NCBI GenBank assembly: GCA_051884915.1
Contig: JBJEWF010000030.1
Coordinates: 1 to 23,211, forward strand
Source of the DNA: RUG572 sp051884915
GTDB taxonomy: Bacteria; Verrucomicrobiota; Kiritimatiellia; RFP12; UBA1067
Length of the DNA: 23,211 nucleotides
Direction of reading: 5' to 3'
Part shown: piece by piece, positions 13,941 through 22,093 of the stretch
How positions within the stretch are numbered: position 1 is the first letter of the stretch
Layout: the number at the start of each line of letters is the position of its first letter
Position numbers and translations under genes: made by a program
The notes under the pieces: generated by a model
What the model was told of the DNA's origin: nothing
The model's database searches: none
The model's input: only the letters and a program-made list of their open reading frames with translations

Positions 13941-15065
13941 TTGAACATTCTGGGCATCGAGAGTTCCTGCGACGAGACCGCATGCGCCGTCGTGAAAGAC
14001 GGGCGCGAGGTCCTGAGCAGCGTCGTCTACACGCAGATTCCGCTTCATCAGCCCTACGGCGGCGTCGTCCCCGAGGTCGCCAGCCGGGCGCATGTCGAGA
14101 AGATCCGCGGGGTCGTCGCGGAGGCCCTGAAAGGATGCCCGGAACGGATCGACGCCGTGGCGGCGACCTACGGTCCGGGCCTCGCGAGCTCGCTGCTGGT
14201 CGGCCTGAACGCCGCGAAGGGCCTGGCGATGGGGCTGGGCGTTCCGCTGATCGGCGTCAACCACATCGAGGCCCATCTGCACACGCCGTTCCTTTTCGAT
14301 GCGGGGCGCGCCACGGGGGCGGAGCCGCTTCCCGAAGACGCCATGCCGGCCCTGGGACTGGCGGTGTCGGGGGGACACACGACCTGGATTGACATGCCCG
14401 CCTACGGAACCTACCGGATCATCGGGCAGACATTGGACGACGCCGCCGGCGAGGCGTTTGACAAGGCCGCGAAGCTGCTGGGGCTCGGGTATCCCGGCGG
14501 GCCGGTCATCGACCGCTGGGCGAGGGGATTCTGGAACGGGGCGTCCGACTTCTCGGACGCCGCCGCGCTGAAGGCCCTGGACTATCCCGCCGGCATCCGC
14601 CTTGCCGACGGCATGCCCCGGTTCCCCAAAGGCCATCCGCGCGCGGGGACCGCGGCGCTGGCCGGGCTTGACGCCCGCCTGTGCGTCTCCTTTTCCGGCT
14701 TGAAGACGGCGCTGCTCTACCACGTGAAGAAGACGCCGCCGCGGGACGACCGCGAGAAGGCCGCGATTGTCGCCGCCTACCAGGAGGCCATCGTGGGGAC
14801 GCTGGCCGACCGCACGCTGACGGCCTTGAAGCAGCGCGACTACAAGGCGCTGATCGTGGGCGGGGGCGTTTCGCTGAATGGCCGTCTGCGGGGGCGTCTG
14901 GCCGAAATCGCGCGCGCGATGCGGGTTCCGCTCCTGCTGGCCGCGCCGAAAAATTGCGGCGACAACGCCGCGATGATCGCCGGATTGGCCTACTACCGGC
15001 GGAACGTCGCCGGCGAGACGGCCTTGACGGTGGACGTCGATCCGTCGTTGCAGGCGGGAGATTGA
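13941..15065 (+). CDS. tsaD: tRNA N6-adenosine threonylcarbamoyltransferase TsaD, 374 aa
   Basis: Catalyses the last step of t6A formation at A37 of ANN-decoding tRNAs, with TsaB, TsaE and TsaC (none in the window). The start is TTG 13941, preceded by GAGGAG (13929-13934) with 6-nt spacing; it gives the invariant NILGIESSCDETACAVV. Metal-binding His108 and His112 lie in NHIEAHLH. LAVSGGHT, GEAFDKAAKLLGLGYPGG and CGDNAAMIA (Asp341) follow in order. About 30 residues longer than E. coli TsaD, partly through an insert (DAGRATGAEPLPEDAMP) before SGGHT. It is an essential housekeeping gene, lying 30 nt after a secreted unknown and 30 nt before a secreted beta-helix protein. Confidence 0.95.
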   Translation: MNILGIESSCDETACAVVKDGREVLSSVVYTQIPLHQPYGGVVPEVASRAHVEKIRGVVAEALKGCPERIDAVAATYGPGLASSLLVGLNAAKGLAMGLGVPLIGVNHIEAHLHTPFLFDAGRATGAEPLPEDAMPALGLAVSGGHTTWIDMPAYGTYRIIGQTLDDAAGEAFDKAAKLLGLGYPGGPVIDRWARGFWNGASDFSDAAALKALDYPAGIRLADGMPRFPKGHPRAGTAALAGLDARLCVSFSGLKTALLYHVKKTPPRDDREKAAIVAAYQEAIVGTLADRTLTALKQRDYKALIVGGGVSLNGRLRGRLAEIARAMRVPLLLAAPKNCGDNAAMIAGLAYYRRNVAGETALTVDVDPSLQAGD

Positions 15066-15095
15066 GGCTGGCGCTCCAGGCGAAAGGGGGAAACG

Positions 15096-16508
15096 ATGAG
15101 AAGTCTGGTTTTCGGCATGTTCTTGGCGGTCGCGTGCGTGCTTCGGGCGAGCGACGCCGCCGATTTCGGCTTTCTGCCGGAGGCGACGGGCAAGGCGAAC
15201 ACGGCGGCGCTGCAGCGGGCGTTTGACGCCGGCGGGACGGTGCACGTCACGAAACCGGGGCGCTACAAGATCGCCGACACGGTGTTCATCGGCGACAACA
15301 CCTCCCTGATTTGCGGGAATGGCGTGTTTTTTGTGAAGTCGAACGAGGGCCGCCAGTTCGCGAACGTCATTCTGAACAAGGGCGCGCTGACGAAGACCTG
15401 GAATTCGAACATCGAGATTACGGGACTTCACATCGTCGTCAACGGCATGGATCACAACGACTGGAAGGTCTTCGGCCTCCGCGGGCATCTCGCTTTCTTC
15501 TACGTGAAGGACCTGCGGATCAACCGGTTCCGCTGCCTCGATCTCGGCCGGGGGCAGTATTGCATCCACATCTGCACGTTCGAGGACGTCGTCGTCGACG
15601 ACGTGAAGATCTTCGGCTGGAAGGACGGCGTCCATTTCGGGCGCGGCAGGCGCTTCACCGTGCGCAACGGCGTCTTCGACACCGGCGACGACCCGATTGC
15701 CCTGAACGCCCACGACTATTCGACCGGCAACCCGGAACTGGGGTGGATCGAAGACGGCGTGATCGAGAACTGCCATGACCTCTACAATCCGTCGCGGGCG
15801 GTCGGCTTTTTCTGCCGCATCCTCGCCGGGGCCTGGTGCGACTGGCGCGCGGGCATGGAGGTGCAGCAGGGCGACAGCGTCGTCTCGGGCGGGTCGCTCT
15901 ACCGCGTGGCGATGGCGCCCGACGGCAAGACGTTCATCTCGAAGACGCGTCCCACCCACAAAAAGGGGCAGGTCGTGCTGGACGGCATCAACTGGGCCTG
16001 GGTCCAGGACGAGGCCGTCTACGACTGCGGGGTTCGCAACGTCGTGTTCCGCGACTGCTTTCTTGCGCAGCCCCGGACGGCGTTTTCCGTCCATTACGAC
16101 TTCGGACGCTTCTCACGTTCGCAGTATCCGGGCGCGAAACCTCCCCGGCAGGAGGGAATCGTCTTCGACAACATCCAGGTGCTCTACACGAATCGCGTGA
16201 ACTTTCTCAGCGTTGCGACGCCGGTGGACTCGATTTCGATTAACAACTGCACGTTCCGCAACGGCGGAATCGGGTTTTCGCAGAACAAGGCGATGGCGGA
16301 TTACGGGTATGGCCGCACGCAGATCCAGATCAACGGCTGCCGGTTCTACGCGGGGCGCGACTGGACGCTGATTGCCAATCCCATCAAGGACAAGCCGATT
16401 GACTTGAAAACGTCCGGCAGCATCTGGTACGATCCCGACTTCTCCGCCAAGGTGTCCGCATGCGGACGTTGGACGGTCGACAGCGATCTGCCCGGTTTGC
16501 GGCGATGA
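15096..16508 (+). CDS. secreted GH28-like parallel beta-helix protein with inserted binding module, 470 aa
   Basis: A right-handed beta-helix protein related to polygalacturonases. Signal peptide MRSLVFGMFLAVACVLRASDA. The N-terminal ADFGFLPEATGKANTAALQRAF segment is the usual pectate-lyase-superfamily entry. GWKDGVHFG and the GH28-like DTGDDPIALN (residues ~205-214) suggest catalytic aspartates, though canonical NTDG and GHG are not obvious. Residues ~245-305 interrupt the helix with a WRAGMEVQQGDSVVSGGSLY...GINWAWVQ module like small carbohydrate- or ligand-binding inserts in beta-helix enzymes and phage tail proteins. AAAGGGGG precedes ATG 15096. Possible roles are pectin/mucin glycan cleavage or non-catalytic binding. 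Confidence 0.75.
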   Translation: MRSLVFGMFLAVACVLRASDAADFGFLPEATGKANTAALQRAFDAGGTVHVTKPGRYKIADTVFIGDNTSLICGNGVFFVKSNEGRQFANVILNKGALTKTWNSNIEITGLHIVVNGMDHNDWKVFGLRGHLAFFYVKDLRINRFRCLDLGRGQYCIHICTFEDVVVDDVKIFGWKDGVHFGRGRRFTVRNGVFDTGDDPIALNAHDYSTGNPELGWIEDGVIENCHDLYNPSRAVGFFCRILAGAWCDWRAGMEVQQGDSVVSGGSLYRVAMAPDGKTFISKTRPTHKKGQVVLDGINWAWVQDEAVYDCGVRNVVFRDCFLAQPRTAFSVHYDFGRFSRSQYPGAKPPRQEGIVFDNIQVLYTNRVNFLSVATPVDSISINNCTFRNGGIGFSQNKAMADYGYGRTQIQINGCRFYAGRDWTLIANPIKDKPIDLKTSGSIWYDPDFSAKVSACGRWTVDSDLPGLRR

Positions 16509-16541
16509 ATCCGGCCGGGCGTCAGGTGGAGGACGAAGACC

Positions 16542-17324
16542 ATGAAACTGCTCATGCTTGGCGACGTGGTGGGTTCTCCCGGCCGTCGCATCCTGAAGGA
16601 AAATCTTCCCCGTGTCCGCCGCGAACTGGGCGTGGCGGCGGTGGTCGTCAACGCGGAAAACGCGGCCGCGGGTTCGGGGCTGACCGTCTCCCTTGCCAAC
16701 GAGCTGTTCGGCTGCGGCGTCGACGCCATCACGCTGGGCGACCATGCCTGGGGACAGAAGGAGTTCCCCTCCACGATCGGCCAGCTGAAGAATATCGTCC
16801 GGCCGGCCAATTTCCCGCCCGCCGCGCCTGGCAGGGGATGGGCGGTCGTGACGACGGGCATTTGCCGGTTCGCCATCGTGAATCTCCACGGCCGCGCCTT
16901 CATGAATCCCGTCGACTGTCCGTTCCGGGCCGTCGACGCGGCCCTTCAGCAGTTGCCGAAAGACGTTCCGGTGTTCGTGGATTTCCATGCGGAGGCCACC
17001 AGCGAGAAGGCCGCGATGGCCTATTATCTGGACGGACGCGTGACGGCGGTTGTCGGCACGCACACGCACGTGCAGACTTCCGACGCCATCGTCTTCCCCA
17101 ACGGAACGGCGTTCCAGAGCGACCTGGGCATGTGCGGTCCCTGGTTCTCCTCGTTGGGGCGCGAGTTCAAGCCGGTTCTGCAGAAGTTCACGACTGGCAT
17201 TCCCGCCCGGTTTGAAGTCGCGGAAGGCCCCGCGACGATGGAAGGCGCCGTGATCGAGTTCAATCCGGCCACGAAGAAGGCCACAGGCATTTCCGCGTTT
17301 CGCCATCGCGAACCGTTGCCCTGA
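16542..17324 (+). CDS. ymdB: YmdB-family metallophosphoesterase, 260 aa
   Basis: Belongs to the TIGR00282/YmdB group, known in Bacillus as a dinuclear metal 2',3'-cyclic-nucleotide phosphodiesterase that affects biofilm and motility choices. Ligands visible: Asp8 in MLGDVVGSPGR, Glu39 in VVVNAENAA, His149 in DFHAEATSEK, His174 and His176 in GTHTHVQT. The normal GNH(T/I)W motif reads GDHAW, with Asp67 in place of the Asn that ligates metal. GGTGGAGG is 9 nt before ATG 16542. It sits in the fabH-led operon between two secreted-protein genes. Family assignment is firm; whether Asp67 preserves activity cannot be judged. Confidence 0.92.
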   Translation: MKLLMLGDVVGSPGRRILKENLPRVRRELGVAAVVVNAENAAAGSGLTVSLANELFGCGVDAITLGDHAWGQKEFPSTIGQLKNIVRPANFPPAAPGRGWAVVTTGICRFAIVNLHGRAFMNPVDCPFRAVDAALQQLPKDVPVFVDFHAEATSEKAAMAYYLDGRVTAVVGTHTHVQTSDAIVFPNGTAFQSDLGMCGPWFSSLGREFKPVLQKFTTGIPARFEVAEGPATMEGAVIEFNPATKKATGISAFRHREPLP

Positions 17325-17337
17325 AGGGATGTCCGCC

Positions 17338-18567
17338 ATGAAAACGGAAGCCGTTCTGTGTCTTGTCCTGTTCGGCGGGTGCGCGGGTCTGGCCGCCGCC
17401 GCGTCCGCCTGCCATCGGGTGGTCGTGCCGATTCGCGCCGGCCAGTCGCCGCAGGCGTATCTTGAAGACGTCCGTGCCGCCGGCGCGCGGGCCCGTCCGG
17501 CCGACCCCCGCGTACGCGTGGTGGCCGGCGGGATTGGCGCGGACGACGCTTTTGCCGGGGCGTTCATCGCGGCGGGCGAATCGGAGGAGATCAACGCATG
17601 GATTGTCGTCGAACCGGATCCCCGACGGCTGAAACGGCTGCGCGAGCAGTTCGATGCGGCGGGGGGACGGGCCGTCGAACTGGTGGACGCGCAGGGCAAC
17701 CGGCTCGAACCGGCCGTCAAGCGGGCCGTTCCCCGGGTCGAGGGGACGATGCCGGGACCCGTCTTTGTCGCGGGGTCCGACCGGTTCTACCGGCTGAACC
17801 CCGATGCCTCCTTGGATGCCGTTCGTCCCGGCTGCGGAAACATCCATCGCGTCCAGATCGTCAGAACCCCGTCCGGCGCGTTTGTCTACTATTCGAACGG
17901 ATCGCTCTTCCGCTGCCGGCTTGACGGCAGCGTTCCCGGCCCCGCCGAACTTGTCTACCGGCCCCGGAATGCCGTTGGCGGCGGAGTGTTCGGTTTCGAG
18001 GTCCAGCCGGCTGGCAATGTCGTGATGGCCCTGAATTCAACCGACGAGGTCGTGGAAATCGAAGGGGGAACGCGGAAGGAGATTGTGCGCTTTAAAGTCG
18101 ATCCGCGCAACCGGAAAGGGGAGAACCCCGGCGCGCACGGGCATTTGCGCATGATCCGCAAAACCCCGCAGGGCACGTATCTGGTCTGCTGTGCGGGTGC
18201 GGCGACGGTCCGCGAGTATTCGGCTTCGGGCGATCTGGTGTGGGAACAGGGCGTCCCCGTCATGGCGTTCGACGCCTTTCGCCGGGCAACCGGCACGACG
18301 CTCGTTTCCCATATTGACGGAATTTCCGAGTATACGCCCGAACATGATGTCGTGTGGACGTTTTCGCCCGATGAAATCAGGCAGACGCAGTTGTCCTGTC
18401 TCTGCGGAATCGAGGAACTGCCGAATGGCAACCTGCTGATTGGCAGTTGGGCCAATGGCCGTCCGGACGCATCGCGGGCAACGGCCTGCGAAATCACGCG
18501 CGCGAAGGAACTCGTGTGGGCGTACTACCCGTCCGGCGACGTCAACATGATGACGCTGTCCCGCTAG
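17338..18567 (+). CDS. secreted beta-propeller (PQQ-like) protein, 409 aa
   Basis: An exported protein with an N-terminal signal peptide (MKTEAVLCLVLFGGCAGLAA) and a beta-propeller from about residue 140. Blades show the pattern PxGxxLV...G.vxEyxxxGdlVWexg, for example TPQGTYLVCCAGAATVREYS, SASGDLVWEQGVP, ELPNGNLLIGSWAN and EITRAKELVWAY. The N-terminal ~120 residues are of unknown fold. ATG 17338 has AAGGGA 8 nt upstream; an in-frame ATG at 17329 lacks good spacing. It lies 13 nt after ymdB and is the last gene of the operon. Comparable propellers bind sugars, act as PQQ-like enzymes, or are arylsulfotransferase-like, but no active-site motif is seen. Confidence 0.75.
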   Translation: MKTEAVLCLVLFGGCAGLAAAASACHRVVVPIRAGQSPQAYLEDVRAAGARARPADPRVRVVAGGIGADDAFAGAFIAAGESEEINAWIVVEPDPRRLKRLREQFDAAGGRAVELVDAQGNRLEPAVKRAVPRVEGTMPGPVFVAGSDRFYRLNPDASLDAVRPGCGNIHRVQIVRTPSGAFVYYSNGSLFRCRLDGSVPGPAELVYRPRNAVGGGVFGFEVQPAGNVVMALNSTDEVVEIEGGTRKEIVRFKVDPRNRKGENPGAHGHLRMIRKTPQGTYLVCCAGAATVREYSASGDLVWEQGVPVMAFDAFRRATGTTLVSHIDGISEYTPEHDVVWTFSPDEIRQTQLSCLCGIEELPNGNLLIGSWANGRPDASRATACEITRAKELVWAYYPSGDVNMMTLSR

Positions 18568-18592
18568 CCGGAAACGGCCGGGCGGCTTGCTT

Positions 18593-18619
18593 TGTGACAA
18601 CAATTAAATTTTTGTCAAA
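18593..18619 (+). promoter_or_regulatory. upstream operator copy, TGTGACA-N13-TGTCAAA
   Basis: TGTGACA (18593-18599) and TGTCAAA (18613-18619) form an imperfect inverted repeat with a 13-bp AT-rich middle. The arrangement and spacing are the same as in the copy at 18634-18660. The centres are 41 bp apart, near four helical turns. Confidence 0.6.
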
Positions 18620-18624
18620 TATCG

Positions 18625-18654
18625 TTGGGAGTTTGTGACAAAATATGATATAAT
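18625..18654 (+). promoter_or_regulatory. fadL-like gene promoter
   Basis: -35 TTGGGA (18625-18630), 18-bp spacer, extended -10 TGATATAAT (TG at 18646-18647, TATAAT 18649-18654). Predicted start near 18661, giving a ~29-nt leader that contains AAGAAGG (18673-18679) before ATG 18690. Confidence 0.75.
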
Positions 18655-18660
18655 GTCACA
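18634..18660 (+). promoter_or_regulatory. operator over the -10 box, TGTGACA-N13-TGTCACA
   Basis: A perfect 7-bp inverted repeat, TGTGACA (18634-18640) and TGTCACA (18654-18660), encloses the -10 box, so a bound protein would block RNA polymerase. The 13-bp gap excludes a standard CRP site (TGTGA-N6-TCACA). The regulator is unknown. Confidence 0.65.
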
Positions 18661-18689
18661 CATCTCTTGCGAAAGAAGGTTATTGAAGA

Positions 18690-20048
18690 ATGAAAAAATC
18701 GAGTATCTGTGCCGTTTTTGCACTTTCAGTCGGATGTTCGTTTGCGGCAGGGTTTGGACTGTATGAAGGGTCGGCCTATGGAAATGCCATGGGCGGGGCG
18801 GTGATGGGAAGGGCGCATGATGCTTCCGCCAATTTCTACAACCCCGCGACGCTGACCGATCTGACGGGGACGGTCGTCACCGTGGGCATGACGACGGAAC
18901 ATCCGACGGCCGATACGTATGTGAACGGCAAGGGCAGCATCAAGATGAATCCCGGCTGCTTCATCCTGCCCCATGCGTATCTTGCGCAGGAACTTCCCTA
19001 CGACTTCACGTTCGGCCTGGGGTTTGCGCCCGAATATGGTCTGGGAACCCACTACAAGAAGAGTTGGCCGCTCGCCTGGGATACGCGCGATACGACGATC
19101 ATGGGCTTGTCCTTGAACCCCAATCTGGCCTACAAAGTGACGGACAAGTGGTCCGTGGCCGCCGGCATCCGCCTGATGTATCTGTCGTTTGACCAGCATT
19201 CCGACCAGATGGCGGCGCGCGACGGCGCCACCTACGGGACGGTGCGCGACCACCTCAAGGGCGACAATGGCATGACGGATTGGGGGTGGGAGCTCTCGAC
19301 GAAGTACGACGTCACCGAAAAACTCTCGGTGGGCGCGATGTACAAGTCCTTCATCGACTGCAAGGTCAAGGGCTACAACCACACGCGCGTGAGCAAGTAT
19401 GACGATACCGCCGTGCAGAAGGGGGTCCAGGCGGCGCTGGCGGGAGCCGGAATCTCTCCCGATAGTCCGTATTACGGCGCACTCTACGATCAGTATTACG
19501 GCCCCGCCGTCCAGACCGCCCACAACACCGTCGACGAGGGCGCGCGCGAGGCCGAGGGGGCGGCGTCGGCCAAGGTCCGTCTGCCGCAATCCGTGACGCT
19601 CGGCGCCAACTACGACGTGACCGACGACGTGCATCTGGGCGTGACGGCGACATGGACGCAGTGGTCGAGCCTGAAGAAGATCAACTTCCATCTCCCGGGC
19701 GACAACGACAGGACGCTGGATCTCAAGTGGAACGACGTCTGGCGCATCGGTTTTGGCGCCGCCTACGATCTGACAGACGATCTGATGCTCATGGCGTCCT
19801 ACGTCTACGACATGGATCCGTGCAGCAAGTACCATGGCACCACGATGCTGCCGCCGGGCGACCGCCACATCGGGACGATTGGCGCGGCCTATTCGCTGGG
19901 GCCCGTTGAAATCTCGATGAGCTACGGGCTGGTCTTCATGACCGGCGATTCGCTCGGACTGACGGATCCCACCGGTCGGGAATGGAAGTTCGAGACGAAG
20001 AACGGCCTTTCCCATGCCGTCGCAGTGACGATGAACTATCAGTTCTGA
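18690..20048 (+). CDS. FadL/TodX-family outer-membrane transporter, 452 aa
   Basis: A beta-barrel channel for hydrophobic compounds such as long-chain fatty acids or aromatics. After the signal peptide (cleavage likely in CSFAA/GFGLY), the mature N-terminus carries the FadL hatch signature GFGLYEGSAYGNAMGGA, followed by DASANFYNPATLTDL with the conserved NPA. Typical strands follow, including GLGFAPEYGLG, NPNLAYKVTDKWSVAAGIRL and SVTLGANYDVTDDVHLGV, and the chain ends in MNYQF with the terminal Phe of outer-membrane barrels. It has its own operator-covered promoter. Its end overlaps the convergent beta-helix gene by 10 nt. The organism is thus diderm. Substrate cannot be specified; fabH in the window does not prove a lipid link. 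Confidence 0.92.
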   Translation: MKKSSICAVFALSVGCSFAAGFGLYEGSAYGNAMGGAVMGRAHDASANFYNPATLTDLTGTVVTVGMTTEHPTADTYVNGKGSIKMNPGCFILPHAYLAQELPYDFTFGLGFAPEYGLGTHYKKSWPLAWDTRDTTIMGLSLNPNLAYKVTDKWSVAAGIRLMYLSFDQHSDQMAARDGATYGTVRDHLKGDNGMTDWGWELSTKYDVTEKLSVGAMYKSFIDCKVKGYNHTRVSKYDDTAVQKGVQAALAGAGISPDSPYYGALYDQYYGPAVQTAHNTVDEGAREAEGAASAKVRLPQSVTLGANYDVTDDVHLGVTATWTQWSSLKKINFHLPGDNDRTLDLKWNDVWRIGFGAAYDLTDDLMLMASYVYDMDPCSKYHGTTMLPPGDRHIGTIGAAYSLGPVEISMSYGLVFMTGDSLGLTDPTGREWKFETKNGLSHAVAVTMNYQF

Positions 20049-22093
20049 CGGGCTGTCCGCGCCGCCGGGGCGAGTTTGACGCCGGCTCGGATGGCGTCCT
20101 GCCGGGTCGGGAAGAACGAGTTCGCGCGGACGGGGCATTCGTTGGTCACGGTTCTGGCCAGAGGGTCGAATGCGAAGTTCTTCTTGCAGGCGATGAAGAC
20201 GTTGTTCGTGATCGGATTCATGCGGGGCATGTCGGGCCGGTCCTTGAGCAGACCTTCGATTTCGGGATAGGCCCGCCGCCAGATTTCGCTCCGGAATCCA
20301 TGCGGCTTCAGCATCCGCTCGTACCAGGAGACGCCGTCCTTGTCGAAATTGAACGCCTTGCGCTTGCCCTCGCGCCAGGTGACGCCGCGCGTGTCGATGT
20401 GGACGCCGACCGGACATTCGATGAAGATGTTCCCGACAACCGGATGGAGATTGCCGCCGCCAATGAAGACGGCTTTGCCGGCGCGCTCGAAAATGTTGTC
20501 GTAGACGGCGTCGCCCCAGTCGCAGTCGTCGAAGTAAATGGCCATCGTGAAGTCGGAGAGGTTGGGGTCGCGGCCGAGGTCGTGGAAATGGTTGCCGCGG
20601 ATGACCGTGCCGAGCGTGGACGTGTCGCGTCCCGTATAGAAGGCCCCGGCATCGCCGGTTTCCAGCAGCACGCGGTAGACCTCATTGGATTCGAACAGGT
20701 GGTTGTTGCCGCCGTAGAGAATGGCGTTGTGCGGCGCGTGGTGGATCCGGCAGCCGACGATGCGCTGTCCGCAGCCGCCTACGCCGATCGCCGGCGCGTA
20801 GGTGCGGCAGAATCGGGCGTAGTGGTGGATGTGGCAGTTCGCCACCAGATTGTTGGCGGGGACGAGCCGCTTCCGGTCGCCGCCATTGACGGAGAATCCG
20901 CTTCCCCCGAGATTCCGGGCCTCGCAGTCGACGATCCGGCAGTCCGTGCCCGTGAGGCCCAGCGCCGATCCCGCGAGTCCCGAGAACGTGCATCCGACAA
21001 CGCCAATGCGCGTGCCATTGGAAATGCGCACGGCGGCCTGGGCCGAATGGGAATGCTCGAACGCGAGATCGCGGAAAATGATGTCCGAGGCATCGCGCAA
21101 ATCAATGAACGGCTGTTCCGAGGTCGCGAGGACGATGTCCGCCTTGTGCCAGTTCGCGGTGGGGATTACGTACAGTTTCTTGGCTGTCCGGTCCAGATGC
21201 CATTCGCCGGGCGCGTCGAGTTCCTCCAGAAGATTGTAGACGAAGAACCGGCGCTTCTTCGCGCCCCAGGTGCCGTTGCCGCATCCGTAGACATGCGTGC
21301 CCGCAAGGCGCATGATCCGGTTGCTGGGCGTGTTCTCGAACCCTTTGGCGCGGATGGAATTCTCCGCCCAGTCGTGCGTCCAGTAGCCGTATATCCAGAT
21401 GCCGGCGGCGAAATTCCAGCGTGCGCCCCGTTCGGGGAATTCCCACTGGAACGCGCCGGGGTGCATGTCCGTGCGGGCGTTGCTGTGGATGTCTTTGGTC
21501 GGATAGCCCGTGTCGACGGATTTCGTGAAGTGGGCCCATCCGTCATGTTCGGCGTCGGCATTGGGCCAGCGGGCGCAGACTGCGGGTTCGCCGTCGATGT
21601 AGAGCCACGGCGCGGGCGGCTGGTTGAACTGGTTGGGCCAGGGGGCGAGGTCTCCGGGAAGATGCGCCGAAACGTCGCAGACCAGGGCTTTACCGCGAGC
21701 CGCCTCGGGGAGGCGCTCGAGAATGCTCTTCTCCGTGACGGGACTGAACGCGGAAGGGGGGAGCGTTGTGCCGCCGCGGAAACGGACGGTTCCCTTCTTC
21801 TCCGCGGCCCACACGATTGGGGCGCCTTCCTGTCCGGCGTCGTTGGCGCGGAAGTTGAGCGAGCTGGCAATCGAATAGGTCCCCGGCGCGATCAGGACGG
21901 CGATTGGCCGGTTCTTGTCCAGACGTCCGTCCGTCCGCGCCGCGCGAATGTGGTTCCGCGCGTCCTCCAGCGTCGGGAAGGTGGTGGCGCCCGTTTGTCC
22001 GGGAATCACGTGGATCCGCTGGCAGGCGGAATAGTCCATGGCCTGGCAGGCGAGGCAGACGGTGGCGAAAAGGAGGAGGGTCGGCGGTTTCAT
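20039..22093 (-). CDS. secreted parallel beta-helix protein, GH141-like, 684 aa
   Basis: A probable glycoside hydrolase or glycan-binding protein. It has a signal peptide (MKPPTLLLFATVCLACQA). It then has an N-terminal domain with FPTLEDARNHIRAARTDG and IAVLIAPGTYSIASSLNF, typical of beta-helix CAZymes. A middle segment reads FWIYGYWTHDWAEN-like (IWIYGYWTHDWAENSIRA, ~residues 230-250). A right-handed helix spans ~330-570 (IIFRDLAFEHSHSAQAAV, TGRDTSTLGTVIRGNHFHD). This order recalls GH141/GH110-type proteins, from memory. The stop at 20039-20041 lies inside the last codons of the convergent fadL-like gene. No Shine-Dalgarno is evident before ATG 22093. Family subclass is uncertain. Confidence 0.8.
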   Translation of the reverse strand: MKPPTLLLFATVCLACQAMDYSACQRIHVIPGQTGATTFPTLEDARNHIRAARTDGRLDKNRPIAVLIAPGTYSIASSLNFRANDAGQEGAPIVWAAEKKGTVRFRGGTTLPPSAFSPVTEKSILERLPEAARGKALVCDVSAHLPGDLAPWPNQFNQPPAPWLYIDGEPAVCARWPNADAEHDGWAHFTKSVDTGYPTKDIHSNARTDMHPGAFQWEFPERGARWNFAAGIWIYGYWTHDWAENSIRAKGFENTPSNRIMRLAGTHVYGCGNGTWGAKKRRFFVYNLLEELDAPGEWHLDRTAKKLYVIPTANWHKADIVLATSEQPFIDLRDASDIIFRDLAFEHSHSAQAAVRISNGTRIGVVGCTFSGLAGSALGLTGTDCRIVDCEARNLGGSGFSVNGGDRKRLVPANNLVANCHIHHYARFCRTYAPAIGVGGCGQRIVGCRIHHAPHNAILYGGNNHLFESNEVYRVLLETGDAGAFYTGRDTSTLGTVIRGNHFHDLGRDPNLSDFTMAIYFDDCDWGDAVYDNIFERAGKAVFIGGGNLHPVVGNIFIECPVGVHIDTRGVTWREGKRKAFNFDKDGVSWYERMLKPHGFRSEIWRRAYPEIEGLLKDRPDMPRMNPITNNVFIACKKNFAFDPLARTVTNECPVRANSFFPTRQDAIRAGVKLAPAARTARQN

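Noticed and set aside
13029..16094. Leftward 1021-codon ORF spanning tsaD
   Set aside because: Antisense shadow crossing three well-supported forward genes.
18567..18578. Terminator after the propeller gene (GCCG-GAAA-CGGC)
   Set aside because: Only a 4-bp stem with no T run; too weak to call.
18634..18660. CRP/FNR-type binding site
   Set aside because: The half-site TGTGA is present but the gap to TCACA is 17 bp, not 6.
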